Below, piece by piece: positions 55,796-64,000 of a DNA stretch of 64,000 nucleotides. Position numbers and translations under genes: made by a program. This DNA is from Shewanella sp. Isolate11 (GTDB lineage Bacteria; Pseudomonadota; Gammaproteobacteria; Enterobacterales; Shewanellaceae), in the NCBI RefSeq assembly GCF_022398315.1, contig NZ_JAKEVF010000003.1:124001-188000 (forward strand), written 5' to 3'. How positions within the stretch are numbered: the first letter of the stretch is position 1; every line of letters starts with the position of its first letter. Below the pieces are notes generated by a model. That model had not been told where the DNA came from. It made no database searches and saw only the letters and a list, made by a program, of their open reading frames with translations.

Positions 55796-58363
55796 ATGAA
55801 CGCAGCCGATACTCAAAACCTCGAAAAACACACACCTATGATGCGTCAATATTTGACGCTCAAAGCCGAAGTCCCCGAGATGCTACTATTTTATCGGATG
55901 GGTGACTTTTATGAGTTGTTTTACGATGATGCAAAATTAGCCTCAGAGTTATTAGGGATCTCTCTTACCGCTCGCGGTAAAAGTGGTGGCGATCCTATTC
56001 CTATGGCGGGAATTCCTTACCATGCGGTTGAAGGTTATTTGGCTAAATTAGTACAGCTAAGAACATCTGTGGCGATTTGTGAACAGATAGGCGATCCCGC
56101 GACATCAAAAGGCCCTGTTGAGCGTAAAATCGTTCGAATTGTCACTCCCGGTACGTTAACCGATGAGGCACTACTGCAAGAGCGCCAAGATAATTTATTA
56201 GCTGCGGTTTATCACGGCAAAGTCAGTTTTGGTTATGCCACCCTTGATGTTTCTTCCGGTCGTTTCGTCGTCAGCGAATTAGCAACCAAAGAGTCACTAG
56301 AAGCTGAATTACAGCGCACTAATCCTGCAGAACTCTTATATAGCGAAGATTTTAGTGAAATGGCATTAGTGAACCATTTCAAAGGCAAACGTCGTCGCCC
56401 AGAGTGGGAGTTTGATTATGATACCGCCCATAAACTGCTGCTAGAGCAATTCGGTACTAAAGATCTTTATGGTTTTGGTTTAGGGGATGTCAGGCTATCG
56501 CTGCAAGCCGCGGGTTGCTTAATGCAGTATGTTAAAGATACACAGCGTACCGCTCTACCCCATATCAACTCCATCGTCCGTTTTAATCAAAGCGACAGTA
56601 TTATTTTGGATGCGGCAACCCGCAAAAACTTAGAACTTACTAAGAACCTTCAAGGCGGCGTAGACAATACTTTAGCGTCTATTTTAGACAACACGGCCAC
56701 CCCAATGGGAAGCCGAATGCTGCAGCGCTGGATCCATGAACCACTGCGCAATCATAATCATATTCGTGATCGTTATGATGCTGTAGAAGAGCTACTAGAA
56801 TCGGGTGACTTTGAGTCGCTGCACAATCAACTCAAAGCCTTAGGCGATGTTGAGCGAATTACCGCTCGTCTAGCGCTGCGCAGTGCTCGCCCTCGAGATT
56901 TTGCGCGTTTGCGCCAAGCCCTATCGTTATTGCCCGAGATCCAACAGCTTTTAAGTCACTGTAATAGTAAGCACCTGACAACACTGGCAAGTGCTTTAGG
57001 CCAGTTTCCTGATGAGCATCAATTATTAAGCCGCGCCATCATCGATAATCCACCTATGCTGATCCGCGACGGTGGCGTCATCAAACCAGGTTATAACGCC
57101 GAGCTGGACCAATGGCGCGAACTCAGCCAAGGGGCAACCGATTATTTGGCCGATCTCGAAGCCAGAGAGAAACAAGCCACTGGTGCGGCAACCCTTAAAG
57201 TGGGTTATAACCGAGTTCACGGCTATTACATCGAGGTGAGCAGACGTGAATCTCATTTGGTACCCATCAGCTATCAGCGACGCCAGACGCTAAAGAATAC
57301 CGAGCGTTATATCATCGCTGAACTCAAAGAGCATGAAGAGAAGGTGCTCTCTAGCCAAGGTAAAGCACTGGCATTAGAAAAGCAGTTGTGGGATGAACTA
57401 TTCGATCTACTATTGCCTAAACTTTATGAGTTACAACAATTTGCTCGCGCTGCAGCCGAGTTGGATGTGATCAGCAATTTTGCTGAACGCGCCGAACTGT
57501 ATGATTATCATCGACCAGAACTGAACGGTGAAAGTGGTATACAGCTCGAAGCCGGTCGTCACCCAGTGGTTGAACAAGTCAGCCAAACGCCCTTCATTGC
57601 CAACCCTGTGACACTCAGTCCACAGCGACGCATGTTGATCGTGACTGGACCCAACATGGGGGGTAAATCAACCTATATGCGCCAAGTGGCATTAATCACT
57701 TTAATGGCTCATATCGGCTGTTTCGTTCCGGCACAGAGAGCCGTTTTAGGCCCTATCGATCGTATATTCACTCGTATCGGCGCTGCAGACGATCTCGCAT
57801 CGGGACGTTCCACCTTTATGGTTGAGATGACTGAAACGGCCAATATTCTCCACAACGCCACGCCTGACAGTTTAGTGTTGATGGATGAAATAGGGCGCGG
57901 TACATCTACCTATGATGGCTTATCCTTGGCTTGGGCTGCGGCAGAGCATTTGGCGAATAAGCTCAAAGCCATGACATTGTTTGCCACGCACTATTTCGAG
58001 CTAACTCAGTTAGCCGAATCACTATCAAATGTTGCCAATGTGCACTTAGATGCCATAGAACATGGCGACACCATCGCCTTTATGCACGCAGTACAAGAAG
58101 GTGCAGCAAGCAAAAGTTATGGTCTACAGGTTGCCGCTCTTGCGGGTGTTCCCAGCCAAGTGGTTACCGCAGCCAAACATAAGCTACATCATTTAGAAAG
58201 CCGCGATCATCCTGAACAGCAAGCCGCTTCCGGGCAAACGCTTTTAAACTTTAGCGCGCCTGAAGTGTCACCCGTAGTTGAGAGATTACAGCAAATAGAT
58301 CCAGATCAGCTGTCCGCCAAACAAGCTTTAGATCTTCTCTACGAACTCAAGCAATTAAGCTAA
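55796..58363 (+). CDS. mutS: DNA mismatch repair protein MutS
   Basis: 855 residues: [35 protein letters not shown] contains the mismatch-reading Phe-x-Glu motif (GDFYELF). The ATPase has Walker [20 protein letters not shown] and the conserved [10 protein letters not shown]. The C-terminal HTH dimerisation region is present. It recognises base mismatches and recruits MutL. Divergent from recA. Confidence 0.98.
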   Translation: MNAADTQNLEKHTPMMRQYLTLKAEVPEMLLFYRMGDFYELFYDDAKLASELLGISLTARGKSGGDPIPMAGIPYHAVEGYLAKLVQLRTSVAICEQIGDPATSKGPVERKIVRIVTPGTLTDEALLQERQDNLLAAVYHGKVSFGYATLDVSSGRFVVSELATKESLEAELQRTNPAELLYSEDFSEMALVNHFKGKRRRPEWEFDYDTAHKLLLEQFGTKDLYGFGLGDVRLSLQAAGCLMQYVKDTQRTALPHINSIVRFNQSDSIILDAATRKNLELTKNLQGGVDNTLASILDNTATPMGSRMLQRWIHEPLRNHNHIRDRYDAVEELLESGDFESLHNQLKALGDVERITARLALRSARPRDFARLRQALSLLPEIQQLLSHCNSKHLTTLASALGQFPDEHQLLSRAIIDNPPMLIRDGGVIKPGYNAELDQWRELSQGATDYLADLEAREKQATGAATLKVGYNRVHGYYIEVSRRESHLVPISYQRRQTLKNTERYIIAELKEHEEKVLSSQGKALALEKQLWDELFDLLLPKLYELQQFARAAAELDVISNFAERAELYDYHRPELNGESGIQLEAGRHPVVEQVSQTPFIANPVTLSPQRRMLIVTGPNMGGKSTYMRQVALITLMAHIGCFVPAQRAVLGPIDRIFTRIGAADDLASGRSTFMVEMTETANILHNATPDSLVLMDEIGRGTSTYDGLSLAWAAAEHLANKLKAMTLFATHYFELTQLAESLSNVANVHLDAIEHGDTIAFMHAVQEGAASKSYGLQVAALAGVPSQVVTAAKHKLHHLESRDHPEQQAASGQTLLNFSAPEVSPVVERLQQIDPDQLSAKQALDLLYELKQLS

Positions 58364-58455
58364 CGCTATGGTTAGGGTCATAAAATGACACAGCGCACTC
58401 GAAGGCTAATGCCGCTCGCTTTAAGTCATTGAACGATCCTCAGATGGCTTCATAA

Positions 58456-58488
58456 TCGGTCTCAACATTGCTGAGGCCGATTTTTTAT
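58456..58488 (+). terminator. Candidate terminator of mutS
   Basis: TCGGTCTCA pairs with TGAGGCCGA (one mismatch) around a 7-nt loop and is followed by TTTTTTA, about 95 nt past the stop. Confidence 0.75.
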
Positions 58489-58506
58489 GTCTGAAATACA
58501 TTTTCT

Positions 58507-58872
58507 AAGCACATCCCACTTGCGTGGGTTGAAGAAACCGTGAAGCAAACTGGACGAGCCTCTGCTCGCAAACGACGCGTCACAAATAGTGAAATCTCTT
58601 ACGCTCAACTAGTTATTGAGTCGGCTCCAGACAATTCATTAACTCTATTTTATTTTGGTTTCATGTCATCGAAATTATTAATGGTCAGGCAAGGCTGTGG
58701 GCAAAATACTCACAGGAAAAACACCAAACAAGTCCCAATTTAGATATGAGATTAAAGAATGAGTAGAAGTGTATTGGCAACGATGGGAAATAGAGCGCGC
58801 TATGGCGAGTTAAAACAATATCAGCTAGCCAATAAGCCTTTGCTACGACGCCTTAGAGATGGGTTAATTTGA
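58507..58872 (+). pseudogene. Decayed IS4-family transposase
   Basis: The start of the region translates to HIPLAWVEETVKQTGRASAR, a common IS4-transposase N-terminus. Further on YWQRWEIER (from about 58765) and, in another frame, YGELKQYQLANKPLLRR resemble the C-terminal WEIE-YGELKQ block that includes the catalytic Glu. The middle is deleted and the frame broken, so it cannot be active. No terminal repeats were found. Confidence 0.65.
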
Positions 58873-59030
58873 TCAGATAGTCGTAACTCTGGTTCGATAC
58901 CGAAACTATTAAATATGCAGAGAGATAGCGGAAAAGGTTAATGCTTCCAAATAAGCGAAAACGAAAACCGTGCCCAAGTGCCCTGCTAAGAAAGCAGCAA
59001 AGTATCCTATACGAAATAGAAATAAGAACG

Positions 59031-59056
59031 CCACTCGCCGTTAAGCGAGTGGCGTT
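59031..59056. terminator. Hairpin upstream of MITE copy 2
   Basis: CGCCACTCGC/GCGAGTGGCG stem with loop CGTTAA. No strong T-run; weak terminator or remnant. Confidence 0.4.
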
Positions 59057-59105
59057 AAGCCTTTAAGCACGGTTTTTTCATTAAAATAGCGACGAATTAA
59101 AGCTT

Positions 59106-59267
59106 ATACCAATCAAAGTAAATTAGTGATCAGAATATTGCGCAGGAAAAATTGTCGAGAACAAGGCGTAAATTGCAGTAACTAGTTATTCTAATAACAA
59201 AATTTACAACACGGTTATCGGCTATTTTAACGAGCAAAAATGATCAGATAATTACTGCGATTGGTAT
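59106..59267. repeat. MITE-like dispersed repeat, copy 2 (162 bp)
   Basis: Begins ATACCAAT and ends ATTGGTAT like copy 1 at 2635-2811 and matches it closely across the interior. It abuts the stop of the S9 peptidase gene, just as copy 1 abuts a stop codon. Confidence 0.85.
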
Positions 59268-62062
59268 TAATCAGCCTTTTTAAGTTCGGTATAAGCCTCG
59301 CCTTCAGTCAACCATTTAGGTGCAGGGGCACCTTTAAGATAATGATCAAAATACTGCATCATGCGCAGGCTGTAATCGACCTTATTAGGGTATTTCTTTA
59401 GATGATGTGGCTCATCTTCATATTGTAAAAACACCACATCTTTACCCGCACGGCGCATCGCTAAATACAACTCAACCCCTTGCTCCCAAGGTACCGCATC
59501 ATCTTTATCACCAAACATGATCATCATTGGCGTTTTGATGCGCTCCACATAAAACACGGGAGAGTTCTCGATGTACTTTTGCGGCGCCTTAAACAAGCTT
59601 TCACCGATCCGGCTTTGTCCCGTTTCATACTGGAACTGACGCGCTAGGCCGCTACCATGTCGAATACCACTGTAAGCGCTAGTCATGTTAGAAACCGGTG
59701 CACCTGTTACTGCCGCCTTAAATATATTGGTTTGAGTTACCGCAAATGCAGTTTGATAACCACCCCAAGAATGGCCCTGAATTCCCACTTTATCGCGGTC
59801 GGCAATCCCAATATCGATTAAATGCTGCACTCCAGAGGTCAGTGCTTGCACCGACGTTGCTCCTGGATACCCCACTTCAAAGCGAATGTCTGGCAAGAAA
59901 ATGGCGTACCCATTGTCGGCAAACCAAGCAAAATTAGGTCTATGATTCAACTTCATCTGTGGGAAGGCATGCAAGCGATCGCTCATAAAGCGGTAGAAAT
60001 ACACCAACACAGGGTAACGCTGGCCTTCCTGGTAATTGCTCGGTTTAATCAACACACCATCGAGAGGCTGACCATCGCCATTGGTCCAATGCACCAGCTC
60101 AGATTGCCCCCAATCCAGCGCGCGCTTTTGGCTATCGAGATCGGTTTGACGAACCGCATCCTGAGGCGAATTTAACTTGGCACTATAAAGATCGGGAAAC
60201 AAGTCATAACGCTCTTTGGTGAAAATAAACTCATCGCTCTTTTCTGCACGCGCAACGGCGTTGAGCTTATACTCCCCTTGCATTAACGGCTTCACACCTG
60301 ACACTCCAACTTTAGCCTTATAGAAACCATCAGCCTTAGTAAGCTCGTTATAGCCATGTAGCAACAAGGCCTCATCACTCTTCAAGGTGGCAGCTTCATC
60401 GGCTTTATTCACCAGAGCCGTAACACGATATTGGATCTGATTCTTGCGGCCATCGGCGGCGGTAATTCGAAATGCCGCATGTGATTCAGCATTAAACTGC
60501 CAAATATCATATTTGTCGTAAGCGATAAATGCCGAGCTATCCGCTAACCATGGACCAAAACCATAACTGGGAGCGACAGAAGGATAATCATGATCTTCAT
60601 CGGCAAAGGGCGTCTTAAAGTCTTTGGTCAATTTCACTCGGTTATCTTGAGTGACTTGATAAAGATAAATATCACCACGTTGATAGTAAGCAACCAAGCG
60701 CTCGTCAGGCGATAACTTAGGGACTTCGTTCGCGGGTTGCTGAGTTAAGAATTGCACTCGACGGCCAGTATTGATATCGATGACATAATAATCACGGTAG
60801 AAACCGGCCCAAGTGATCATCTTCAAATAAGGCACATCGCTGCTAGCCAACACAAAACGTTTCTGCTGCTGAACGTCAACATCAGGAACTTGCTGATCGG
60901 CAAGCTGCACCACTTGATTACTGTTTAAATGTAATACCGCTAAATAAGTGCGCTTAAGCTCTTTTTTATACTGATTTATCTCATTCGGCTTAATGCGTGG
61001 ATCATCGCCATGCCAAACATTGAGTCCACGCTGCCCCGTAATAATCGACTCATCAAACAGATCCGCTTCCTTGGTGACTTTTGGCACTTCAAGTTGTTGA
61101 CTAACTTCAGGTACGCGGCCAAAAAACAGACGTTGGCTGTCATCAGAGAAGTTGAGTTCACTGTAGCGGTTAAGTGTCCAATCTTTTGCTTTAGGTGCAG
61201 TTTTCAGTTTGCCAGATTCAATATTAAACAGCGCAAGCTGATAGGGTCTACCGTAAGGGTCAACATTGTCCGCGCCATAAGTATAAGCGGCGTATTTGCC
61301 ATCTTTACTCAGAGCTAGCGCACCAATTTGTTGATCGACATAACCTTGAATGACGGTTTGTGTCGCGCTTTGCAGATCAACAAGCACCACATGATGTTGT
61401 TTGGCTGCAATATCGTTTTGCGCGAGTAACGCATAACGTCCAGACTTATCGAAATGATATGCGGTAATGTTTTCAAGCTTTACGCTTTTACCACTACCAA
61501 GCTCGACTAACTCAATGCTACGACCTTTATCATAGTCATCGATTTTTGTGGGCTTTTCATCAGATTTGGCTTGCTCAGATTTACCGCCCTTATCATCTGC
61601 ACTTGGCTCGGCTTCTTCATACCAAACAGCCAGATAAGTGCCCGAGTCATTGAAGGCAAACTGCTTCACTCTTTCATAGCGCGTTTCTTTACCCGATTGT
61701 GTGTCAACCAACACCATGGCTGACTTTAATTTTTTACGCTCTTTTGCATCGGCGCTTTCTTGAGCCAATAAGCTAGGCTCAACCGCAAATGCCGCAAAAC
61801 GACCATCGAAGCTGATGACAGGTTTAGAACCGCCTTTTACTTCAAAGGATTTTGCAGAGTCGAGACGTTTCACCAAACCATGACTATCGCCACGGTCTGG
61901 TGCCACCTCAACAGCAAACGCGGTGCCTTTAGCGGCGATCACGGGCTTATTGAGTGACTCGAATTTCATGATGGCTTGGGGAGTGACATCTGCAGCCAAG
62001 GTAGGAGCAGATAAAAGACTTGCACAAATGAGTGCGAGAGATGCGCTAGGTAATGACTTCAA
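59267..62062 (-). CDS. S9 prolyl oligopeptidase family peptidase, exported
   Basis: 931 residues with signal peptide (SLALICASLLSAPTLAA). A beta-propeller of about 650 residues is followed by an alpha/beta-hydrolase domain with catalytic Ser765 in GHSWGGYQ, Asp in FGDKDDAVPW and His in EDEPHHLKK. An acidic/Lys-rich insert occurs near 160-175. It cleaves peptides, likely in the periplasm. Several members occur in Shewanella genomes. Monocistronic. Confidence 0.93.
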   Translation of the reverse strand: MKSLPSASLALICASLLSAPTLAADVTPQAIMKFESLNKPVIAAKGTAFAVEVAPDRGDSHGLVKRLDSAKSFEVKGGSKPVISFDGRFAAFAVEPSLLAQESADAKERKKLKSAMVLVDTQSGKETRYERVKQFAFNDSGTYLAVWYEEAEPSADDKGGKSEQAKSDEKPTKIDDYDKGRSIELVELGSGKSVKLENITAYHFDKSGRYALLAQNDIAAKQHHVVLVDLQSATQTVIQGYVDQQIGALALSKDGKYAAYTYGADNVDPYGRPYQLALFNIESGKLKTAPKAKDWTLNRYSELNFSDDSQRLFFGRVPEVSQQLEVPKVTKEADLFDESIITGQRGLNVWHGDDPRIKPNEINQYKKELKRTYLAVLHLNSNQVVQLADQQVPDVDVQQQKRFVLASSDVPYLKMITWAGFYRDYYVIDINTGRRVQFLTQQPANEVPKLSPDERLVAYYQRGDIYLYQVTQDNRVKLTKDFKTPFADEDHDYPSVAPSYGFGPWLADSSAFIAYDKYDIWQFNAESHAAFRITAADGRKNQIQYRVTALVNKADEAATLKSDEALLLHGYNELTKADGFYKAKVGVSGVKPLMQGEYKLNAVARAEKSDEFIFTKERYDLFPDLYSAKLNSPQDAVRQTDLDSQKRALDWGQSELVHWTNGDGQPLDGVLIKPSNYQEGQRYPVLVYFYRFMSDRLHAFPQMKLNHRPNFAWFADNGYAIFLPDIRFEVGYPGATSVQALTSGVQHLIDIGIADRDKVGIQGHSWGGYQTAFAVTQTNIFKAAVTGAPVSNMTSAYSGIRHGSGLARQFQYETGQSRIGESLFKAPQKYIENSPVFYVERIKTPMMIMFGDKDDAVPWEQGVELYLAMRRAGKDVVFLQYEDEPHHLKKYPNKVDYSLRMMQYFDHYLKGAPAPKWLTEGEAYTELKKAD

Positions 62063-62341
62063 GGTCTTCCTCTTTTTAATTATTTTATTAAGGTTTTATC
62101 TCTTTCGATTAGACTAAAGTAGACTTTTTTAGCAGTTCTGCCTCAATCATCCTAATTAGCCCCCATTAATGCAAGTTAGCCTACACAAAAAAATGTGAGA
62201 TTGCTCACTATTTCCTGTGAAATTGCTGCAAAAGTGGGTAAAATGCGCGTGTTAACTTTCAAAAATTTCATAGTCGTAACACCGTGTCTTTCCGACATGG
62301 TCAGACATAAGCAGTAACGACCAACCGTGGAAGGACTCTCC

Positions 62342-63349
62342 ATGTCAAAAAGAACAATAACCGTGATCCCCGGTGACGGGATTGGGCCTAGTATTATCGA
62401 TTCCGCTATTAAAATTCTTGATAAAGCCGGATGTGATTTTCAGTATGAGTTTGCCGATGCAGGTTTAGCTGCACTAGAAAAACATGGCGAACTACTACCA
62501 CAGCGTACTCTCGACCTTATCGAGAAGAACAGCATCACCCTAAAAGGTCCATTAACCACTCCTGTGGGTGAAGGTTTTACTTCGATCAACGTGTCATTGC
62601 GTAAAAAATTCAGTTTATACGCTAACGTTCGTCCAGTACTGTCTTTCAAAGGCACTCAGGCACGTTATGACAATATCGATATCATCACCGTACGTGAAAA
62701 CACCGAAGGTATGTATTCAGGTCTTGGCCAAACCGTCTCTGAAGATGGTGCAACAGCCGAAGCCACCAGTATCATTACTCGTCAAGGTGCTGAGCAGATC
62801 ACCACTTTCGCTTACGAACTCGCTCGTAAAGAGGGACGTAAGAAAGTGACTATCGTACATAAAGCGAACATCATGAAGTCAACTTCAGGTCTATTCCTAA
62901 AAGTGGCGCGTGAAGTCAGCCAACGTTACCCAGATATCACTACCGAAGAGATGATTGTTGATGCTACTTGCATGAAGCTGGTCATGAACCCAGAAAACTT
63001 CGATGTGATCGTAACCACCAACCTATTTGGCGACATCTTGTCAGATCTATGTGCCGGTCTTGTTGGCGGCCTAGGCATGGCACCAGGTGCAAACATTGGT
63101 AAAAATGCGGCAATTTTCGAAGCGGTACACGGTAGCGCGCCTGATATCGCAGGTAAAAACCTAGCTAACCCAACATCAGTGATCTTAGCGTCAATTCAAA
63201 TGTTGGAATACTTAGGCATGTCAGACAAAGCCGAAGCTATTCGCGCTGCCGTTTCTGCAGTGATTGCTGAAGGCGACCGTACGACACGTGATCTTGGCGG
63301 TACTCATGGTACTACCGACTTCACCCAAGCGGTTATCGAGCGCCTTTAA
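62342..63349 (+). CDS. Isocitrate dehydrogenase, NAD-type
   Basis: 335 residues from ATG 62342 with AAGGA 6 nt upstream; an in-frame ATG at 62327 is less well placed. It has the beta-decarboxylating dehydrogenase signatures IPGDGIGPSI, SLRKKFSLYANVRP (as in NAD-IDH), VRENTEGMYSG and NLFGDILSDLCAGLVGGLGMAPGANIG. It converts isocitrate to 2-oxoglutarate. The short form resembles the NAD+-using enzyme of mitochondria and of Shewanella rather than E. coli Icd. Isocitrate is also the substrate of AceA in this window. Confidence 0.92.
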   Translation: MSKRTITVIPGDGIGPSIIDSAIKILDKAGCDFQYEFADAGLAALEKHGELLPQRTLDLIEKNSITLKGPLTTPVGEGFTSINVSLRKKFSLYANVRPVLSFKGTQARYDNIDIITVRENTEGMYSGLGQTVSEDGATAEATSIITRQGAEQITTFAYELARKEGRKKVTIVHKANIMKSTSGLFLKVAREVSQRYPDITTEEMIVDATCMKLVMNPENFDVIVTTNLFGDILSDLCAGLVGGLGMAPGANIGKNAAIFEAVHGSAPDIAGKNLANPTSVILASIQMLEYLGMSDKAEAIRAAVSAVIAEGDRTTRDLGGTHGTTDFTQAVIERL

Positions 63350-63368
63350 TTAAGCCTTTTGGATTGCA

Positions 63369-63387
63369 GGCTCAAACACCTTGAGCC
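63369..63387 (+). terminator. Small hairpin after isocitrate dehydrogenase gene
   Basis: GGCTCAA/TTGAGCC 7-bp stem with loop ACACC, no T-run; lies just before the stronger terminator at 63407. Confidence 0.4.
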
Positions 63388-63406
63388 GATAGCAAAACCA
63401 AGCCAT

Positions 63407-63440
63407 AAAAAGCCCCACATCATCTGCGGGGCTTTTTATT
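63407..63440. terminator. Terminator of isocitrate dehydrogenase gene
   Basis: AAAAAGCCCC/GGGGCTTTTT with an 11-nt loop, followed by ATT; T-run on both strands, between convergent genes. Confidence 0.9.
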
Positions 63441-63514
63441 ACTTCAATTTTTATAATTCAAATATCTATAGTTTCTGTATTTGAACTTTTATCGCTTGTT
63501 ATAGCTAAGTTTTA

Positions 63515-64000
63515 TCAGTTGTTGCCCCAACCGACGCTAGGTTTAAGCCATAAATGCACCGTCACTTCATCGCGATCATGGTAAAGATGTTTACAAGCCA
63601 AATGAAACTCGTCGATACCATTCTCTTTAAGTATGGTTCTCATGGTCTCTAAAATGGTCGATACCTCTTTATAGCGACTCTTCATCGGTAACTTAAGATT
63701 GAAAATGGCCTCTTTAAACCAACCGTTGATCGCCCAAGCTTCTATCAGCTCGGCAACCCGCGAAGGCTTCTCAACCATATCGCACACTAACCAATAGATA
63801 TTCTTACGTGGTGGTTCGAACCGGAAACCATCGGCCATATAATGTTTAACCTGTCCAGTATCCATCAGACTTTGTGCCATAGGGCCGTTATCCACTGCCG
63901 CGACAAACATACCACGACGCACCAACTGATAAGTCCAGCCACCAGGGCAAGCGCCTAAATCCACCGAATTCAAACCACTGCGCAGTCGCTTTTCCTGCTC
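63515..64000 (-). CDS. rlmM: 23S rRNA 2'-O-ribose methyltransferase RlmM, 5' part beyond window
   Basis: The reading frame is open to the window end, so the start is missing. The visible part has the AdoMet motif [39 protein letters not shown] and [13 protein letters not shown]. It matches the catalytic C-terminal half of RlmM, which methylates C2498 of 23S rRNA. An internal TTG at 63973 is not the start. Confidence 0.93.
   Translation of the reverse strand, partial: EQEKRLRSGLNSVDLGACPGGWTYQLVRRGMFVAAVDNGPMAQSLMDTGQVKHYMADGFRFEPPRKNIYWLVCDMVEKPSRVAELIEAWAINGWFKEAIFNLKLPMKSRYKEVSTILETMRTILKENGIDEFHLACKHLYHDRDEVTVHLWLKPSVGWGNN

Larger units (their letters stand above)
58364..59266. other. Gene-poor region after mutS
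   Basis: Contains the mutS terminator (58456-58488), a decayed IS4-type transposase (58507-58872) and MITE copy 2 (59106-59267). A GCCACTCGCCGTTAAGCGAG-type hairpin follows near 59031-59056. No intact gene. Confidence 0.6.

Noticed and set aside
58540..58743. 67-codon gene after mutS
   Set aside because: It is the N-terminal part of a broken IS4-type transposase, not an intact small protein.

Overview
The window looks like a chromosomal stretch of a marine gammaproteobacterium, most likely Shewanella. The support is gene order and content: the block aceA-aceB, split-borosin pair, bamE, rnfH, ratA, smpB, ssrA; the run csrA, alaS, recX, recA, mutS beside a tRNA-Ser/tRNA-Arg array; oadGAB; an NAD-type isocitrate dehydrogenase; and HexR-like operators in front of aceBA. 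Genus is inferred from remembered synteny, not from a search.

Layout. 1-2.6 kb: a parA-like ATPase with a ribbon-helix-helix partner, then an exported SnoaL-like protein. 2.8-7.8 kb: an HDOD-GAF protein and the glyoxylate-shunt operon aceBA, whose 1-kb upstream region is dense in palindromic operators. 8.8-11.7 kb: a three-gene minus-strand cluster encoding a tetrapyrrole-methylase-fold peptide N-methyltransferase, a 71-residue precursor peptide and a TPR-GGDEF diguanylate cyclase. The first two match the split borosin RiPP system SonM/SonA of S. oneidensis. 12-14.7 kb: bamE, rnfH, ratA, smpB and tmRNA (tag ANDDNYALAA).

14.65-30.37 kb is an integrative island in the 3' end of ssrA, bounded by an 18-bp direct repeat. 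Its left arm holds a tyrosine integrase, an AlpA-type regulator, a YagK/YfjJ-type HUH replication-like protein and an 11-bp tandem repeat. The rest is a minus-strand defence block: complete hsdRMS type I restriction-modification, then an RT-nitrilase fusion (DRT type 1 / UG1), a small membrane partner and an uncharacterised 285-residue protein. An orphan PD-(D/E)XK-like protein lies at the right edge.

30.4-49.3 kb is ordinary chromosome: hpf, an OsmC protein, a tricorn-like S41 protease, an ECF sigma/anti-sigma-like pair, purE, a 49-bp minisatellite, an SLT lipoprotein, gshA, an M16 metalloprotease, a dicarboxylate/amino-acid symporter and oadGAB. 49.8-50.5 kb: six tRNA genes (Ser-GCT, four Arg-ACG, Ser-GCT). 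50.7-58.4 kb: csrA, alaS, recX, recA (with a LexA box) and mutS. 58.5-64 kb: a decayed IS4-type transposase, a second copy of a MITE-like repeat, an S9 peptidase, isocitrate dehydrogenase and the C-terminal part of rlmM, cut by the window end.

Metabolic links: aceBA, isocitrate dehydrogenase and oadGAB all act around the isocitrate/oxaloacetate nodes. aceBA and oadGAB share an identical 17-bp palindrome upstream, which suggests a common GntR-type regulator.
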